Origin: Pseudeuparius sepicola
Taxonomy: Eukaryota; Arthropoda; Insecta; Coleoptera; Anthribidae
Direction of reading: 5' to 3'
Assembly: GCA_963920635.1 (NCBI GenBank)
Contig: OY987304.1
Coordinates: forward strand, 30,814,365-30,878,364
Length of the DNA stretch: 64,000 nt
Under the pieces are notes generated by a model. That model did no database searches and had not been told where the DNA came from. It saw nothing but the letters and a program-made list of their open reading frames with translations. Positions 12,514 to 22,961 of the stretch are shown one piece after another. The translations under genes and the position numbers were made by a program. The first letter of the stretch is position 1. Each line of letters begins with the position of its first letter.

Positions 12514-13234
12514 TACAGGGTGAGTCACATCTAAAGACAGAGCAGAAAACACAAGGTAGGACTCGCTAAAATAAGCACATATGCCTAATAAATAATAGCT
12601 CAAAAATACTTGGGTCTCCATATCCAGTGTGTTGAAATTTTTCAAAAAATAATATATTTTTTTAATTTCTTTCAAGCCCATTTAGGAATTCCAACCAAAT
12701 TTGGTACACATTATGCATTGGAGGGTTGCCATTTTGTGCAATAATTTGACCCCGTTCAGATGACCAGCGGCGTAGATAAAAATAGTTACTGTAAATAATT
12801 ATAAAAAAAATTAGTACGGTCCTGTGCAAAACCAAAAATGTTGCTTTTTTTGGATAGCACATTCAATTTGGAACAAAAGGCGCCTCTTGATATTTTTTTT
12901 ATATCTGGTACCGTTTCTTCTTAATTTCGGACTCTTTAAACTAGTGCTAAGGCGATTATGCTGGCATTTAAAATAAAATTGTTTGTATCTACGCCGCTGG
13001 TCATCTGAACAGGGCCAAATTATTGCACAACTCGCAATATGTACCAAATTTGGTCGGAATTGCTAAACGGACTTGAAAGAAATTAAAAAAATATATTATT
13101 TTTGGGAAAGTTTCAACACGCTGTATATGGAGAACCAAGCGTTTTTGAGCTAATGTTTATTAAGCATATGTGCTTATTTTAGCGAATTCTACCTTGTGTT
13201 TTCGGCTCTGCCTTTAGATGTGACTCACCCTGTA
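12514..13234. mobile_element. Long-TIR mariner-like MITE (palindromic)
   Basis: The 717-bp element (12516-13232) begins CAGGGTGAGTCACATCTAAA, ends with the inverse, and is flanked by TA (12514-12515, 13233-13234). The arms are about 250-270 bp (about 12516-12783 and 12982-13232) with moderate divergence, so the DNA forms one large hairpin with a 200-bp loop. TA duplication and the CAGGGTG end fit the Tc1/mariner superfamily. It carries no transposase. It ends 65 bp before the intact mariner element, whose ends (CAGTGTGACCC) are similar but not the same. Confidence 0.85.
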
Positions 13235-13295
13235 TATTTCTTATCTATGGTAACGATAGTTCGTTCAGCTAACCGCATTGAGTAAAAGAATATAT

Positions 13296-15238
13296 ACAGT
13301 GTGACCCATTTGTTTTGGGGTCAGTCTGTAAAAAGTGTATCAATCGTGCGATTTGGCTGATTTTTTTTTTAAATTGTAGAGCTCGATGAACTGCACATTT
13401 TGAACAAAAATTGCCTGGTTCGCATAAAATCCAAAGCCTACTATGACCGTTTTTATGAGCAAAATTTTAAGAAACCATATTAGCGTTTTTTTTTGAAAAA
13501 ATCTGTGTGCGCCAATGGATTGAGCACCCCTCGAAATGGGTATGTACAAAATTTCATCAAAATATTTCAAGTAATAACGATTTTGTAGAAAAATTAAAAA
13601 TGCAGCCAAGGTACGTCTTTATTTTCAAAAATTCAAAGTTGGCCATGGAAAATAATTGAATTGTTTACTTTTATTAAGTGTCAAACTGTCTAAATTGAGT
13701 TCAGAAATTGTTTGTGCTCAATACAATTAATTATCATAATTATGGAATATTTAAGCATAAGAGACAAAATAGAAATTGTTCGACTCGTGGGCGACAACGA
13801 GCGCTCGGCAGCAGAAGCTGCGGCCGAATTTAACAATAGACACCCAGGTAGATCAGTGAGTCGAAGTACTGTACAACGTATAAACAATATTTTTGATGAA
13901 ACTGGATCGATTTCTAAAAATTTATTAAAAACTAGGCAAAATGGACGCCGTGGACTTGTTGAAAATAACAATCAAATTCTGCAATACTTTAGTGACAATC
14001 CTCGAAATAGTGTTCGAACGGCTAGTTTAGACCTTCATATACCCAGAGAGAGTATAAGGAGATGTTTGAGACAAAACAAAATAAAACCGTTTAAGCCAAA
14101 ATTTTTGCACACCCTGGAACCAGGAGATGAGGAGAGAAGATTAGAATTTTGCTATTGGCTGCAAGGTGAATATCTCCATAATGGCAACTTTTTAAATGAA
14201 ATTTTATTCACCGACGAAGCCACGTTTACTACAAATGGTGTAGTATCAAGTCAAAACTGCCGTCACTGGTCAGCTGAAAATCCAGAGTTTATAATAAATG
14301 CAAGGAGACAATATTCACAAAAAAATAACGTTTGGTGTGGAATACTACGCGACAGAATAATTGGCCCATTTTTCTTTGAAGGGAATTTGAATGCGGCTGG
14401 CTTCTTGAATTTTCTAGAAATTGAATTTAGAAATGCTTTAGATGAGTTACCATTAAGATACCGTTTAAATTTAAAGTTACAGTTAGATGGCAGTCCTATT
14501 CATAATGCTCGTTTAATCAGAAACTGGCTAGATAATAATTTTGAAAACTGTTGGATAGGGCGAAATAGTCCTTTCTGTGAGTGGCCACCGAGATCTCCGG
14601 ACTTAACTCCTTTAGATTTTTTTCTTTGGGGTACACTTAAGCAAAATGTTTATAAGTCAAGACCCCATAATTTACAAGAACTGCAAGCTAGGATAAACCG
14701 TACTTGTGAGGAAATTACTCCACAGCAAATACGAAATGTAATTTTGAATGTACGCAAGAGGAACGACAAATGCATTGTAGAAAATGGAGGCTTGGTAGAA
14801 GTTACAAAAATTTTATAATTTTAATTGTTTTTATGTTTTGTGTTTATAAGCATAAGGTTGTATTATTACAATTCAATTATTTTCCATGGCCAACTTTGAA
14901 TTTTTGAAAATAAAGACGTACCTTGGCTGCATTTTTAATTTTTCTACAAAATCGTTATTACTTGAAATATTTTGATGAAATTTTGTACATACCCATTTCG
15001 AGGGGTGCTCAATCCATTGGCGCACACAGATTTTTTCAAAAAAAAACGCTAATATGGTTTCTTAAAATTTTGCTCATAAAAACGGTCATAGTAGGCTTTG
15101 GATTTTATGCGAACCAGGCAATTTTTGTTCAAAATGTGCAGTTCATCGAGCTCTACAATTTAAAAAAAAAAATCAGCCAAATCGCACGATTGATACACTT
15201 TTTACAGACTGACCCCAAAACAAATGGGTCACACTGTA
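13296..15238 (+). mobile_element. Complete long-TIR Tc1/mariner-type transposon
   Basis: The 1939-bp element (13298-15236) is flanked by TA duplications (13296-13297, 15237-15238). It has very long terminal inverted repeats: 13298-13664 (367 bp) and 14868-15236 (369 bp). By eye these are almost identical, differing mainly in the length of a T/A run. The outermost bases are CAGTGTGACCCATTTGTTTT. One intact transposase gene lies between the arms. Near-identity of the arms and the intact gene argue for a recent insertion. The open frames inside each arm (13340-13609 minus, 14923-15273 plus) are mirror images of each other and not separate genes. Confidence 0.93.
13742..14818 (+). CDS. Tc1/mariner-superfamily DDD transposase
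   Basis: A cut-and-paste transposase that would bind the element's own inverted repeats and insert at TA in the nucleus. From the preferred ATG (13742) it is 358 residues; an in-frame ATG 10 codons upstream gives a hydrophobic leader unlike the family, so I chose the later start (MEYLSIRDK). Residues 1-60 form a helix-turn-helix (DUF4817-like, RSAAEAAAEFNNRHPGRSVS). Residues 90-120 look like a second DNA-binding region. The catalytic domain shows D158 (LFTDEATF), D249 (QLDGSPIHN) and D292 (SPDLTPLDFFLWG). The last spacing is 42 residues, longer than the 34 of classical mariner, because of an insert around CWIGRNSPFCEWPPR. No stops or frameshifts. The same domain order is common in insect transposons often annotated as Tc3-like. 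Confidence 0.93.
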   Translation: MEYLSIRDKIEIVRLVGDNERSAAEAAAEFNNRHPGRSVSRSTVQRINNIFDETGSISKNLLKTRQNGRRGLVENNNQILQYFSDNPRNSVRTASLDLHIPRESIRRCLRQNKIKPFKPKFLHTLEPGDEERRLEFCYWLQGEYLHNGNFLNEILFTDEATFTTNGVVSSQNCRHWSAENPEFIINARRQYSQKNNVWCGILRDRIIGPFFFEGNLNAAGFLNFLEIEFRNALDELPLRYRLNLKLQLDGSPIHNARLIRNWLDNNFENCWIGRNSPFCEWPPRSPDLTPLDFFLWGTLKQNVYKSRPHNLQELQARINRTCEEITPQQIRNVILNVRKRNDKCIVENGGLVEVTKIL

Positions 15239-15387
15239 TACCTAATATTTTACAGCCTATATACCAAAATTGAATATTTTATAGCTATATTATCATTATC
15301 AGTCGCGCTTGGTATTTTGCACGATACGCACGCGAAAGAAACAAGGAGTATACCTCAGTTTTTGTAAAAAGTGGTTTTTTTGCCAAT

Positions 15388-16476
15388 ATGCCGGTACGTC
15401 GGGAAAACACCATAAAATTGGATTTTAAAAACGTAAAAAAGAAACCACCGAACATACAATTGCATAGGTGGATAAAGGAAAAGTTATGTTTCACCGTCGA
15501 CCAGGTAATGGCCATACAATACGAGCATGTGCGTAGAAATGTGTACATAAAAGTAACAGGGGAGCAACTGATAACCCAAATTTTGCAAAAATATGAATCA
15601 AAAAAATTGACGTATGAAGATGAAGAAGGTACAATGTGTGAAATTGAAATCAGCAAGGATGGAAATGAAACAGTGATAAGAGCCTTTGATTATCCAGTAG
15701 AGCTGAGTAATACAAAAATCAAAGAAGTTTTTGGAAAATATGGTGTAGTAAAGTTTGTGAAGCAGGAAAAATGGTCAGGAGAGGACTTATACCAAGTTGA
15801 TAATGGTATAAGAACAATAATAATAGATCGTAAAACCCAAATTCCATCATATGTAACGGTTGAAGGTTGTACGTCATTTGTCTCGTACAAAGGTCAACAA
15901 CGAACATGTATGTTATGTGATAAAGCTGGTCACAAGAGAAAGGAATGCCCTCTAAATGTTAAAAAACAAGATAGGGGTCGTCCACGAGTACCTACAAAAG
16001 ACGACCAAATTACATATGCCAAAATCGTACAATCGCAACGTCAAAATTTGGACCAAGAATCGCAAGAAATTGATAGCGATGGCAATGAAAGTGAAGTAGA
16101 AAAACAGCAAGACGAACAAACGAACATCGAAGTCACAGTTGTACAAGTTCACCATGAACCAACAGAAGAAAATGATCAATTTAGAAGTAACGATGAATCT
16201 GAATCCAGCGTATTAGCAAGAGAAGAAGAAGAAGAAAAAATAATAGAACAAGAGCAAAGTAACGACAGTACATCAGATGAAGATATAATAGAAGAAACTC
16301 AGCCACAAAAAGTAAAGCCAGGGAAAAGAGCAAGAAAAAGTGCGAAATGGACAAGTTCCAGTGAAGAAGACAGGAAGGTGCCAAAAGTGACAATCAATTT
16401 GAAGAGCGGAATAGCCGAAGTCAATAAAGGAGGAAGACAGTCTCAAGAGATATCAACAAAAGAAGATAGTTTATAG
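15388..16476 (+). CDS. LINE ORF1, gag-like RNA-binding protein
   Basis: The 362-residue first ORF of the retrotransposon, expected to coat the element RNA in the ribonucleoprotein. The N-terminal half (about 1-165) has two regions resembling RRM-like folds of LINE gag proteins (for example VIRAFDYPVELSNTKIKEVF). A single CCHC zinc knuckle, C-x2-C-x4-H-x4-C (CMLCDKAGHKRKEC), lies near residues 173-186. The C-terminal 160 residues are highly charged and acidic, rich in E, Q, S and D, with a basic patch (KPGKRARKSAKW) that may act as a nuclear localisation signal. The frame is intact from ATG to TAG. One knuckle is fewer than the two or three of Jockey/I gag proteins. ORF2 follows after a T-rich spacer. 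Confidence 0.85.
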   Translation: MPVRRENTIKLDFKNVKKKPPNIQLHRWIKEKLCFTVDQVMAIQYEHVRRNVYIKVTGEQLITQILQKYESKKLTYEDEEGTMCEIEISKDGNETVIRAFDYPVELSNTKIKEVFGKYGVVKFVKQEKWSGEDLYQVDNGIRTIIIDRKTQIPSYVTVEGCTSFVSYKGQQRTCMLCDKAGHKRKECPLNVKKQDRGRPRVPTKDDQITYAKIVQSQRQNLDQESQEIDSDGNESEVEKQQDEQTNIEVTVVQVHHEPTEENDQFRSNDESESSVLAREEEEEKIIEQEQSNDSTSDEDIIEETQPQKVKPGKRARKSAKWTSSSEEDRKVPKVTINLKSGIAEVNKGGRQSQEISTKEDSL

Positions 16477-16639
16477 GTAAATCTCTTTTGAGCTTTTTGT
16501 GTTTTTTTTTTGTTTTTTCTTTTTTGTTTTTTTTTGTATTTTAGTATATATATATACTTGTGTGGTCTCTCTTTCCATTTCTGTATTTGATACATTCGTG
16601 ACAAGTTTCGCACTTTTTTTCCCCAAAAAAAAAAGAACA
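16477..16639 (+). other. T-rich inter-ORF spacer of the LINE
   Basis: Between the ORF1 stop and the first plausible ORF2 ATG lie 163 bases dominated by T runs and a TATATATA stretch. The frame of ORF2 is open through it, giving a phenylalanine-rich leader, but this looks like non-coding spacer. How ORF2 would be translated (reinitiation or internal entry) cannot be told from sequence. Confidence 0.5.
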
Positions 16640-17584
16640 ATGCCAAAAAAAATTTTCACAATGGCAACGTTAAACATCAATTGCATAAGGCAAAGGTACA
16701 AACAAAGTTTACTAAATGAGTTTATAAAGGAACATGATTTAGATATACTGTGTTTACAAGAAGTGAATATAGAAAATTTGAAAATAAATAATGTAAACTA
16801 TAATTTTATCACAAATGTAGGGTATAATAATAGAGGAACGGCGATTATTTTTAGAAAAAATTTAACAGTGTCCAATGTGTCCCTTAGCCCGGATGGAAGA
16901 ATTTTGAGCATGAAAATTAATAATTTGAATATAATAAATATCTACAGTCCATCTGGCTCACAAAATTACTCAGAGAGAACAAAATTCTTCCAACAGGAAA
17001 TTCCAGAGTATCTAGAGGTAAATGATGAAACTATTTTGTTAGGGGATTTTAACTGCGTTATAAAAAAGAAGGACGCATTAAATCCACATATATGTAATGC
17101 TCTGCTCAAGTTAATACAAACTTTAAGAATGAAAGACGCATGGGAAATAATAAATAAAAACAAAGTAGAATTTACATATATAAAACAAAAATGTGCATCT
17201 AGACTAGATCGGATATATGTCACGGAAGACATAAATAAGGCAGTGCACGAGATAACTCATATCCCAGTAGCCTTCTCTGATCATTGCGCTGTTGTATTAA
17301 AATTAAAAGTTGATCATATTGAACCGATACGACCACACGGTTGGGGATATTGGAAATGCAAAGCAAGTTTAATAAAAAATAGAGAGCATATGGAAATATT
17401 CAAAGAAAGATTAAAAAATCTAAAAAAACTGCCTACATATAAAAATAATATAGCAGAATGGTGGGTAAGTTTCAAAACAAGCTTTAAAAAATTCTTTAGG
17501 GAAGTAGAAATAGAGAGAGCGAGGGATAGGAAAACAATGCGTGAATTCTACAACAAAACTTTAATTGAATTAATTCAAATTTAA
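16640..17584 (+). pseudogene. LINE ORF2, endonuclease part, ended by premature stop
   Basis: The N-terminal part of ORF2: an apurinic/apyrimidinic-type endonuclease that nicks target DNA for target-primed reverse transcription. Motifs in order: TLNINCIRQ, CLQEV (catalytic Glu), GTAIIFRK, NIYSPSG, LLGDFNCV (Asp/Asn), SRLDRIYV and AFSDHCAV (Asp-His). Translation probably starts at 16640 (MPKKIF) or 16661 (MATLNIN); the open frame extends upstream to 16499 only through the T-rich spacer. TAA at 17582-17584 and again at 17588-17590 interrupts the frame. The reverse transcriptase continues in exactly the same frame afterwards, so the original ORF2 was one protein. The stops lie in a small AATTTAAATTT-like repeat that looks like a local insertion. 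Confidence 0.85.
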
Positions 17585-17590
17585 ATTTAA

Positions 17591-19924
17591 AAATTAATTG
17601 AAATTCAGAAAGGCAAAAATGTATATACGGAAATAAAAGAAATTAAAACAAATATCCTCTACCTAAAACAAAAACAAGTAGAAGAAGATTTCGAAGATAT
17701 AACAAAGGAATTTGAGAATGAAAAAAATTCATTATATAACATTGCTAAAAATAAAAAGAAAAGTAGAGAAATGTATATACAAAGTGTGTTAAATGATAAA
17801 GGTAAAAAAATCGAAAAGTCGGGAGAAATAAAATCTTTTTTACACGGGCATTTTAGCCATATCTTTTCAAAAAAAGAAATTTCAGAAGGCGACATGAACA
17901 ATTTGATGAAACATTTAAATACACCGATAAACAAAACCCACCAAAAGGAACTAACGAAAGAAATAACACAAGAAGAAATATGGGAATGTTTGCAAGCATG
18001 TAATAATAAAAAAATGCCGGGTTCAGATGGATTAACTTATCTAGTATACACAGAGCTATGGGAGGAAATTAAAAACGAGTTAGAAAACCTATACAATGGT
18101 TTTTTAAATTACAATATTCGCTTGCAAGCAAATTTCGCCAAAGGAGTAATAATACTATTACCAAAACAAAAAAACCCGCAAAAAGTGGAACAGTATCGGC
18201 CTATAACACTGTTAAATACAGATTATAAATTGCTAATGAAAGTGTTAGCAAATAGATTAAATAAAATTATGGACAAACTTTTAGGCCCAGCCCAAAATGG
18301 AGTGGTAAATAGATCAATATTTAATAATTTATTGCAACTCAAAGATATAGTCGAATATTATGAAAATAAAAAAAATGAGGGAGCAGGCATTTTACTGATA
18401 GATTTGACAAATGCTTTTGACAAGGTGTCGCATAAATTTTTATGGAATGTTCTTGAAAAATTTCAAGTTCCCAAAAAAATAATAGATTTAATAAAGAACA
18501 TTTACGAGAGAGCTAACTCAAGCGTTCTCGTGAATGGTTTTCTTTCAAATGAATTTAAAATAGAATCAGCGGTTAGACAGGGATGCCCTTTGTCAATGTT
18601 GTTATTCGCGATGTATATCGAACCCTTTTTGAAAAAAATTGATGTTTCCCTACAAGGAATTTCTATAAAAAATCATAAATATAAAACGACAGCATATGCA
18701 GATGATATAACTGTTATAATGAGAGATCAAAATGATATAAAAAATTTCCAAAAAATTATGCCAATATTTGAAAAGGGTGCGGGAGCTAAAATAAATATTA
18801 ATAAAACAAAAATTTTACCATTGGGAAATTTCAAACAAGGTATAGACAACACATGTATATTCAGTGTATGTGAAAAAGCAAAAATATTAGGCATGATTTT
18901 CTCCAATTCTATGGAAGGAATAATAGAAGAAAATTGGACAACTATTATTAAAAATATACAAAACGCAAGTTATAGAGAACTAAGCAGGAATCTTGATTTA
19001 ATAAGGAAAACGTGGTATATAAATATATACCTGCTCTCAAAAGTGTGGTATATTGCACAAGTCATTCCATTACCACAGCATTATGGTCAAAAGATAGTAG
19101 TAAATGTTGGGAAATTTTTGTGGATGGGTGCACTATATAGAGTGGACAGAAGACAACTTTATTTAAATAAAGCGGAAGGTGGACTGGGGCTAATAAATGT
19201 AGGATTCAAAGCAAATGCACTATTTATAAAGACGCTTTTTTATTCATATAGCGGGCAAAAAAATATTAAATACAGGAGTAATCAAGCTAGTTTTTTTGAA
19301 AATGATAATAGAAAGGTTCCACTAATATATAAAAAAATTGTGGCAACAATAAAAAAGCTGAAACTGAATAAAAATGATCAAATCACAGCCAAAGATATCT
19401 ATAAAGAAATTATAAAAGAAGAAAAAATAAAACCACAGATAGAGAAAAAAATTAATAATATAAATTGGCCACATGTATGGCAAGAATTGCATAAAAAAGC
19501 AATTCCAATAGAATGGAGATCGGCTTTGTATAAGGCAGCGAATGACATATATATTACACAAATTAAACTAAATGCACATAATATGAGTGCAACACCTTAT
19601 TGCAAACGTTGCAACACATTGGACACACTTATGCATAAATTAAAAGAGTGCGATTCGGCAAGACAGATTTGGGTATGGACAAAAAATATTATATTAAGAA
19701 AATTTAAAGTTCAAATAGAAAATTTTAATTCAGTACAGGAAATTATACAATTTAAATTAAAAGATATAGAGAAAAATAATGCGTTTAAATGGTTAGTATC
19801 GGCAATGATATTTTGGAATTTTGAGGAAAAAAGTGAGAGAGAATTATTTATAAATTTAATGAGAAGAAAAAGAGAGAGAGAGAAAAGATATGGAAAATGT
19901 AACAGACATATATTTTGCTTTTAA
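17591..19924 (+). pseudogene. LINE ORF2, reverse transcriptase part
   Basis: Continuation of ORF2 in the endonuclease frame after the two stops; the first internal ATG is at 17771, giving 717 residues. Counted from that Met, a linker is followed by the reverse transcriptase: GSDGLTY near 84-90, YRPITLLNTDYKLL near 142-155, motif A LIDLTNAFDKVS (D211), RQGCPLS near 269-275, and the catalytic YADD at 309-312. All are intact. The C-terminal region carries a zinc-knuckle-like C-x2-C-x7-H-x4-C (CKRCNTLDTLMHKLKEC). It makes the cDNA at the nicked target. Alone it lacks the endonuclease, so the copy is probably non-autonomous unless stop readthrough or reinitiation occurs. Apart from the double stop, no other disabling change is seen. 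Confidence 0.87.
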
Positions 19925-20056
19925 ATTCAGGATAAAAAATAGGTAAGGAAAAGTATTATTTATAAAAAATTGGCTTAAAAAAAATTTATTATATGACGAA
20001 GCAACCTAGGTAAGATAGATCAATGTAATATTTGATAAATAAAGTTTTAAAAAAAA
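19925..20056 (+). terminator. LINE 3' UTR and polyadenylation signal
   Basis: A short 3' UTR with AATAAA at 20038-20043, followed within 10 bases by an A-rich tail (TTTTAAAAAAAAA). This fits the expected end of a LINE transcript. Confidence 0.7.
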
Positions 20057-20063
20057 ATTATCA

Positions 20064-21088
20064 ATACTTGTTATAAGAAACTACTGAACTAGACATTACT
20101 CAAGTGATCCACACACATTCAAAATACAGAATAAAATGAAACATTCAATTCATAATTTATACGTTAGTAAAAACATTAATATGGACATATATATTATATC
20201 TAACAGCAGTATTCTATTTAAGTAATATTTAAATAATTAGATAACCAATAGCGATATTAACATATTAATTGTAGACAGACAAGTAGGTAAGTATACAATA
20301 ATTATTCGCTACGCGGTTAGGTGTTAGGTATACAGGGTGGTTCACTACTGAGGGCCCAAACTGTAACAGGTGATAGAACTTCAAAAAATAACTGCACTTT
20401 ATCGTATAAATTGTATCTTTCTAAGGCCTTATAAAAAAGTTACAGGTTGTTAAAATTTTAAAAAATATGTGGATTTCATTGAATATTTACCAAACTAGTC
20501 CCGATATAAGTCAAGAGATAGGTACTAGTCAAATTTTGTACATGTTATAACGGCATGGGTTAGGATAAAACCTTTTAACATCAAATAACTTGAACGACCA
20601 GAGGTGTAGAAATGGGTAATTATACCTTGTATAGTACTAAAATGTGTTGATTTTTGATGTAGATTATTGTAAACAAAAATGTCCTTTTGGCAATTTTTCG
20701 TATGTGTCATGGCTTCGTGGCAAATTTGATTTTTTTGTATTAAGTATTTCTGAAAAATTAACAAAAAAATTTGCTCGGTAGCTAAGACTCAAAGGGGAAA
20801 AAATGTGTTGCTTACCTTAAATAAAGTAGCTTTTTCAAACAAAATTAATTATTATTCTAAGGTAAATTATTGACCCCTATGGCCCCCCCTACATAGGGGC
20901 AAGGAGGGGGGGGGGGAGCGGCCGTCATCCCACTAGGTTTTTTGACGAAAATAAAAACTTCTAGTCGTTCACACTGAAAATTTCCTATAAGCAGAATATA
21001 CAAAATTGACTCTAATAATTATAAAGTGAAGAATCGTCGTGTAATAATGCGCGACACATTGAATGAAAAATGACAAATACCTATAATA
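20064..21088. other. No gene seen; one solitary CAGGGTGG end at 20333
   Basis: TA-CAGGGTGGTTCACTACTG at 20331 is a mariner-like terminus without a visible partner. A G/C homopolymer patch lies at about 20880-20925 (CCCCCC and a run of G). No coding content is recognised. Confidence 0.4.
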
Positions 21089-22006
21089 TACAGTATGTCC
21101 ACGGATAGACATCCCAAGAGGACAAAGGGATCAAAAATTTCATTTTTCGACAAAAAGTCATTCTTGATATAAAAAAAGTCTGCTTGTCCTTAAAATAGGA
21201 CTGGCATGGAAAAAGTTAACATTAATGGGTGACCAGAATATTGAAGAAACGTTAATTAGCATAAGAGTAAACTACTTCTATTTGTAGAGATACTGAAAAA
21301 AGTTATGAAGAAAATTTGTTCAGCGTGGTAAGCTACTTACAAATTTTGCCTTAGGCCTACTTTGATTTTTTGATATTTTTCTTGATTTTCTTCGATTACA
21401 TAATTTGCTGTAGGTAATAGGACAAAACTCTATAAATAAAAGTTACTCATAGGAGAGAAAGGGAGATGATTAAAGGGGATGGGAGAGTTAGACAGGTACA
21501 AGCACCAGCCCAAGAGTCATAGGAAACTGTGTATGATGAAAAAATTTTTGTCAATCCGCCTACCTTGAGATTCCTCCAATATTTTCCAAAATACAAAGTA
21601 GGCCTAGAATCGTTAAATTATGTCATCATTCGCAGTTTTCTCTTCTGAGTAAGTTTTTTAATATAGTTTTGTCGTACTATTTACGGAAAAATATTTATTT
21701 GAAAAAAAAAATAGAATAAAATAAAAAAACAAAGTAGGCTAACGCTTTGAAATTATTCACACGAAAGTAGCTTACCACGCAGAACAAATTTTCTTTATAA
21801 CTTTTTTCAGTATCTCTTAAAATAGAGGTAGTTTATTCTTATGATAATTAACGTTTCTTCAATTTTCTGGTCACCCAGTATAAGTAATGTTAACTTTTTC
21901 CATGCCAATCTTATTTTAAGGACCAGCAGACTTTTTATCAAGAACAACTTTTTGTTGTAAAATGAAATTTTTACATCTTGGGATGTCTATCCGTGGACGT
22001 ACTGTA
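21089..22006. mobile_element. Long-TIR mariner-like MITE, family with CAGTATGTCCACGG end, copy 1
   Basis: The 914-bp element (21091-22004), flanked by TA, starts CAGTATGTCCACGGATAGAC and ends with the inverse. The arms extend about 240 bp (to about 21344, and from about 21768), containing GGCATGGAAAAAGTTAACAT and its inverse. A second, right-truncated copy lies at 37223-37988. No transposase. Confidence 0.85.
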
Positions 22007-22252
22007 TATAGTGCAGGGAAATTAGCCAATTATTATTAGTAAAGATTTCTTAAAACAATATATAAAGCTAACAATTGGTAAACGGGAAGCTTTTAGTATA
22101 GCAATTCATAATTTGTGGTGTTGCAGAGTGTGCCGGGTGGTGGGGATGCGGGACGGGTGGAAAGATTAGACGGCACGCGACGCGGCTGAGATAAGTTGTC
22201 CCAGAAGATCATCAATAAATATTAAGAACAACAATGGCCCAAGATTTAAACC

Positions 22253-22863
22253 TTGTGCCACATATGCTTCTTTATGCGTTTCGTTTTTAATAGCAAGCTT
22301 CTCCAAGTACTTGGGGATGTAAAAAATTACATTGCTTTTCTCCATGCAGTTACAGGTCAGGATACAACTTCTTCACTTTTCAATATAAAGGCAATAAACA
22401 AGCTTTTATATACTTTTGCAATCGAACGAGATACGAAGGCAATATGTTTCTGCATTCAATGATAGAAATGCAACTAAAGAAGATATTGATATCAAATCGC
22501 AGAGTATTTTCTAAAATTATTATATAACTATATTTAACTGTTATAAAAAGGTTATAGACAAGCAGTTTTTGGAAAGTTTGATCTCTCGGTACTACCACCA
22601 ACATCTGGAGCAGCAAAACAGCACAGATACAGAGTTTTTCATCGAGTTCAGTCTTGGCGTGTTGTAGAGCTGCCTGCTACTGATTGGGGATGGAAGAAAA
22701 AAGAGGGACACTTGACCCTCTGCCTCTGGCATCCGAAAATTTATTAAAGTTGGTTTTTTGTAACTGTAAAATTGACTGTGTCCAAAGATGAGATTGTCGC
22801 CGAGGGGAACTTCCATGTATCGCGATGTGTGGGAAATGCAGCAGAAGACCTATTCCATGCTAG
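22253..22863 (+). pseudogene. Decayed transposon-derived gene with CXC-like cysteine-rich tail
   Basis: Fragments in several frames recall a protein common in arthropod repeats. They run in order: a segment with AFLHAVTGQDTTSSLF (compare the usual HA-x-G-C-DTTS motif), then LPPTSGAAKQHRYRVFHRVQ followed by TDWGWKKKEGHLTL from about 22592, then a cysteine cluster ending at TAG 22861-22863 with the pattern CNCKIDC...CRRGELPC...CGKC. Frameshifts separate these parts and a TGA lies inside the cysteine-rich section, so it is dead. Its original biochemical role is not known to me; the family resemblance is from memory of recurring sequences and should be checked by translated search. No element ends are identified around it. 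Confidence 0.6.
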
Positions 22864-22961
22864 TTGACGAGGAAGAACAGTCATTTAAGAATCCTCCTTA
22901 GGCGAGGATTATAATACTTAACCCAATGAACCTGGACCCTCCAGATTAGCCAACTAAACTG

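Larger units (their letters stand above)
15302..20056 (+). mobile_element. Near-complete non-LTR retrotransposon (APE-type LINE)
   Basis: A plus-strand LINE of about 4.75 kb with a short 5' UTR, a gag-like ORF1, a T-rich 160-bp spacer, an ORF2 with endonuclease and reverse transcriptase regions, a short 3' UTR, an AATAAA signal (20038-20043) and an A-rich tail. ATTATCA precedes the proposed 5' end (15295-15301) and follows the tail (20057-20063), a candidate 7-bp target duplication. The reverse transcriptase motifs (RPITLLNTDYKLL, LANRL) and a C-terminal CCHC knuckle resemble the L1/Tx1 group more than Jockey or RTE, but the clade needs a phylogeny. ORF2 is broken by two stops. The element begins about 65 bp after the mariner element. 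Confidence 0.88.

Noticed and set aside
13340..13609. 89-codon minus-strand open frame, mirrored at 14923-15273
   Set aside because: Both are translations of the mariner terminal inverted repeats and encode the same residues from opposite arms; not genes.
16499..16639. Phenylalanine-rich N-terminus as a membrane segment of the endonuclease
   Set aside because: It is the translation of a T-rich untranslated spacer; the conserved start of the endonuclease is at 16640 or 16661.
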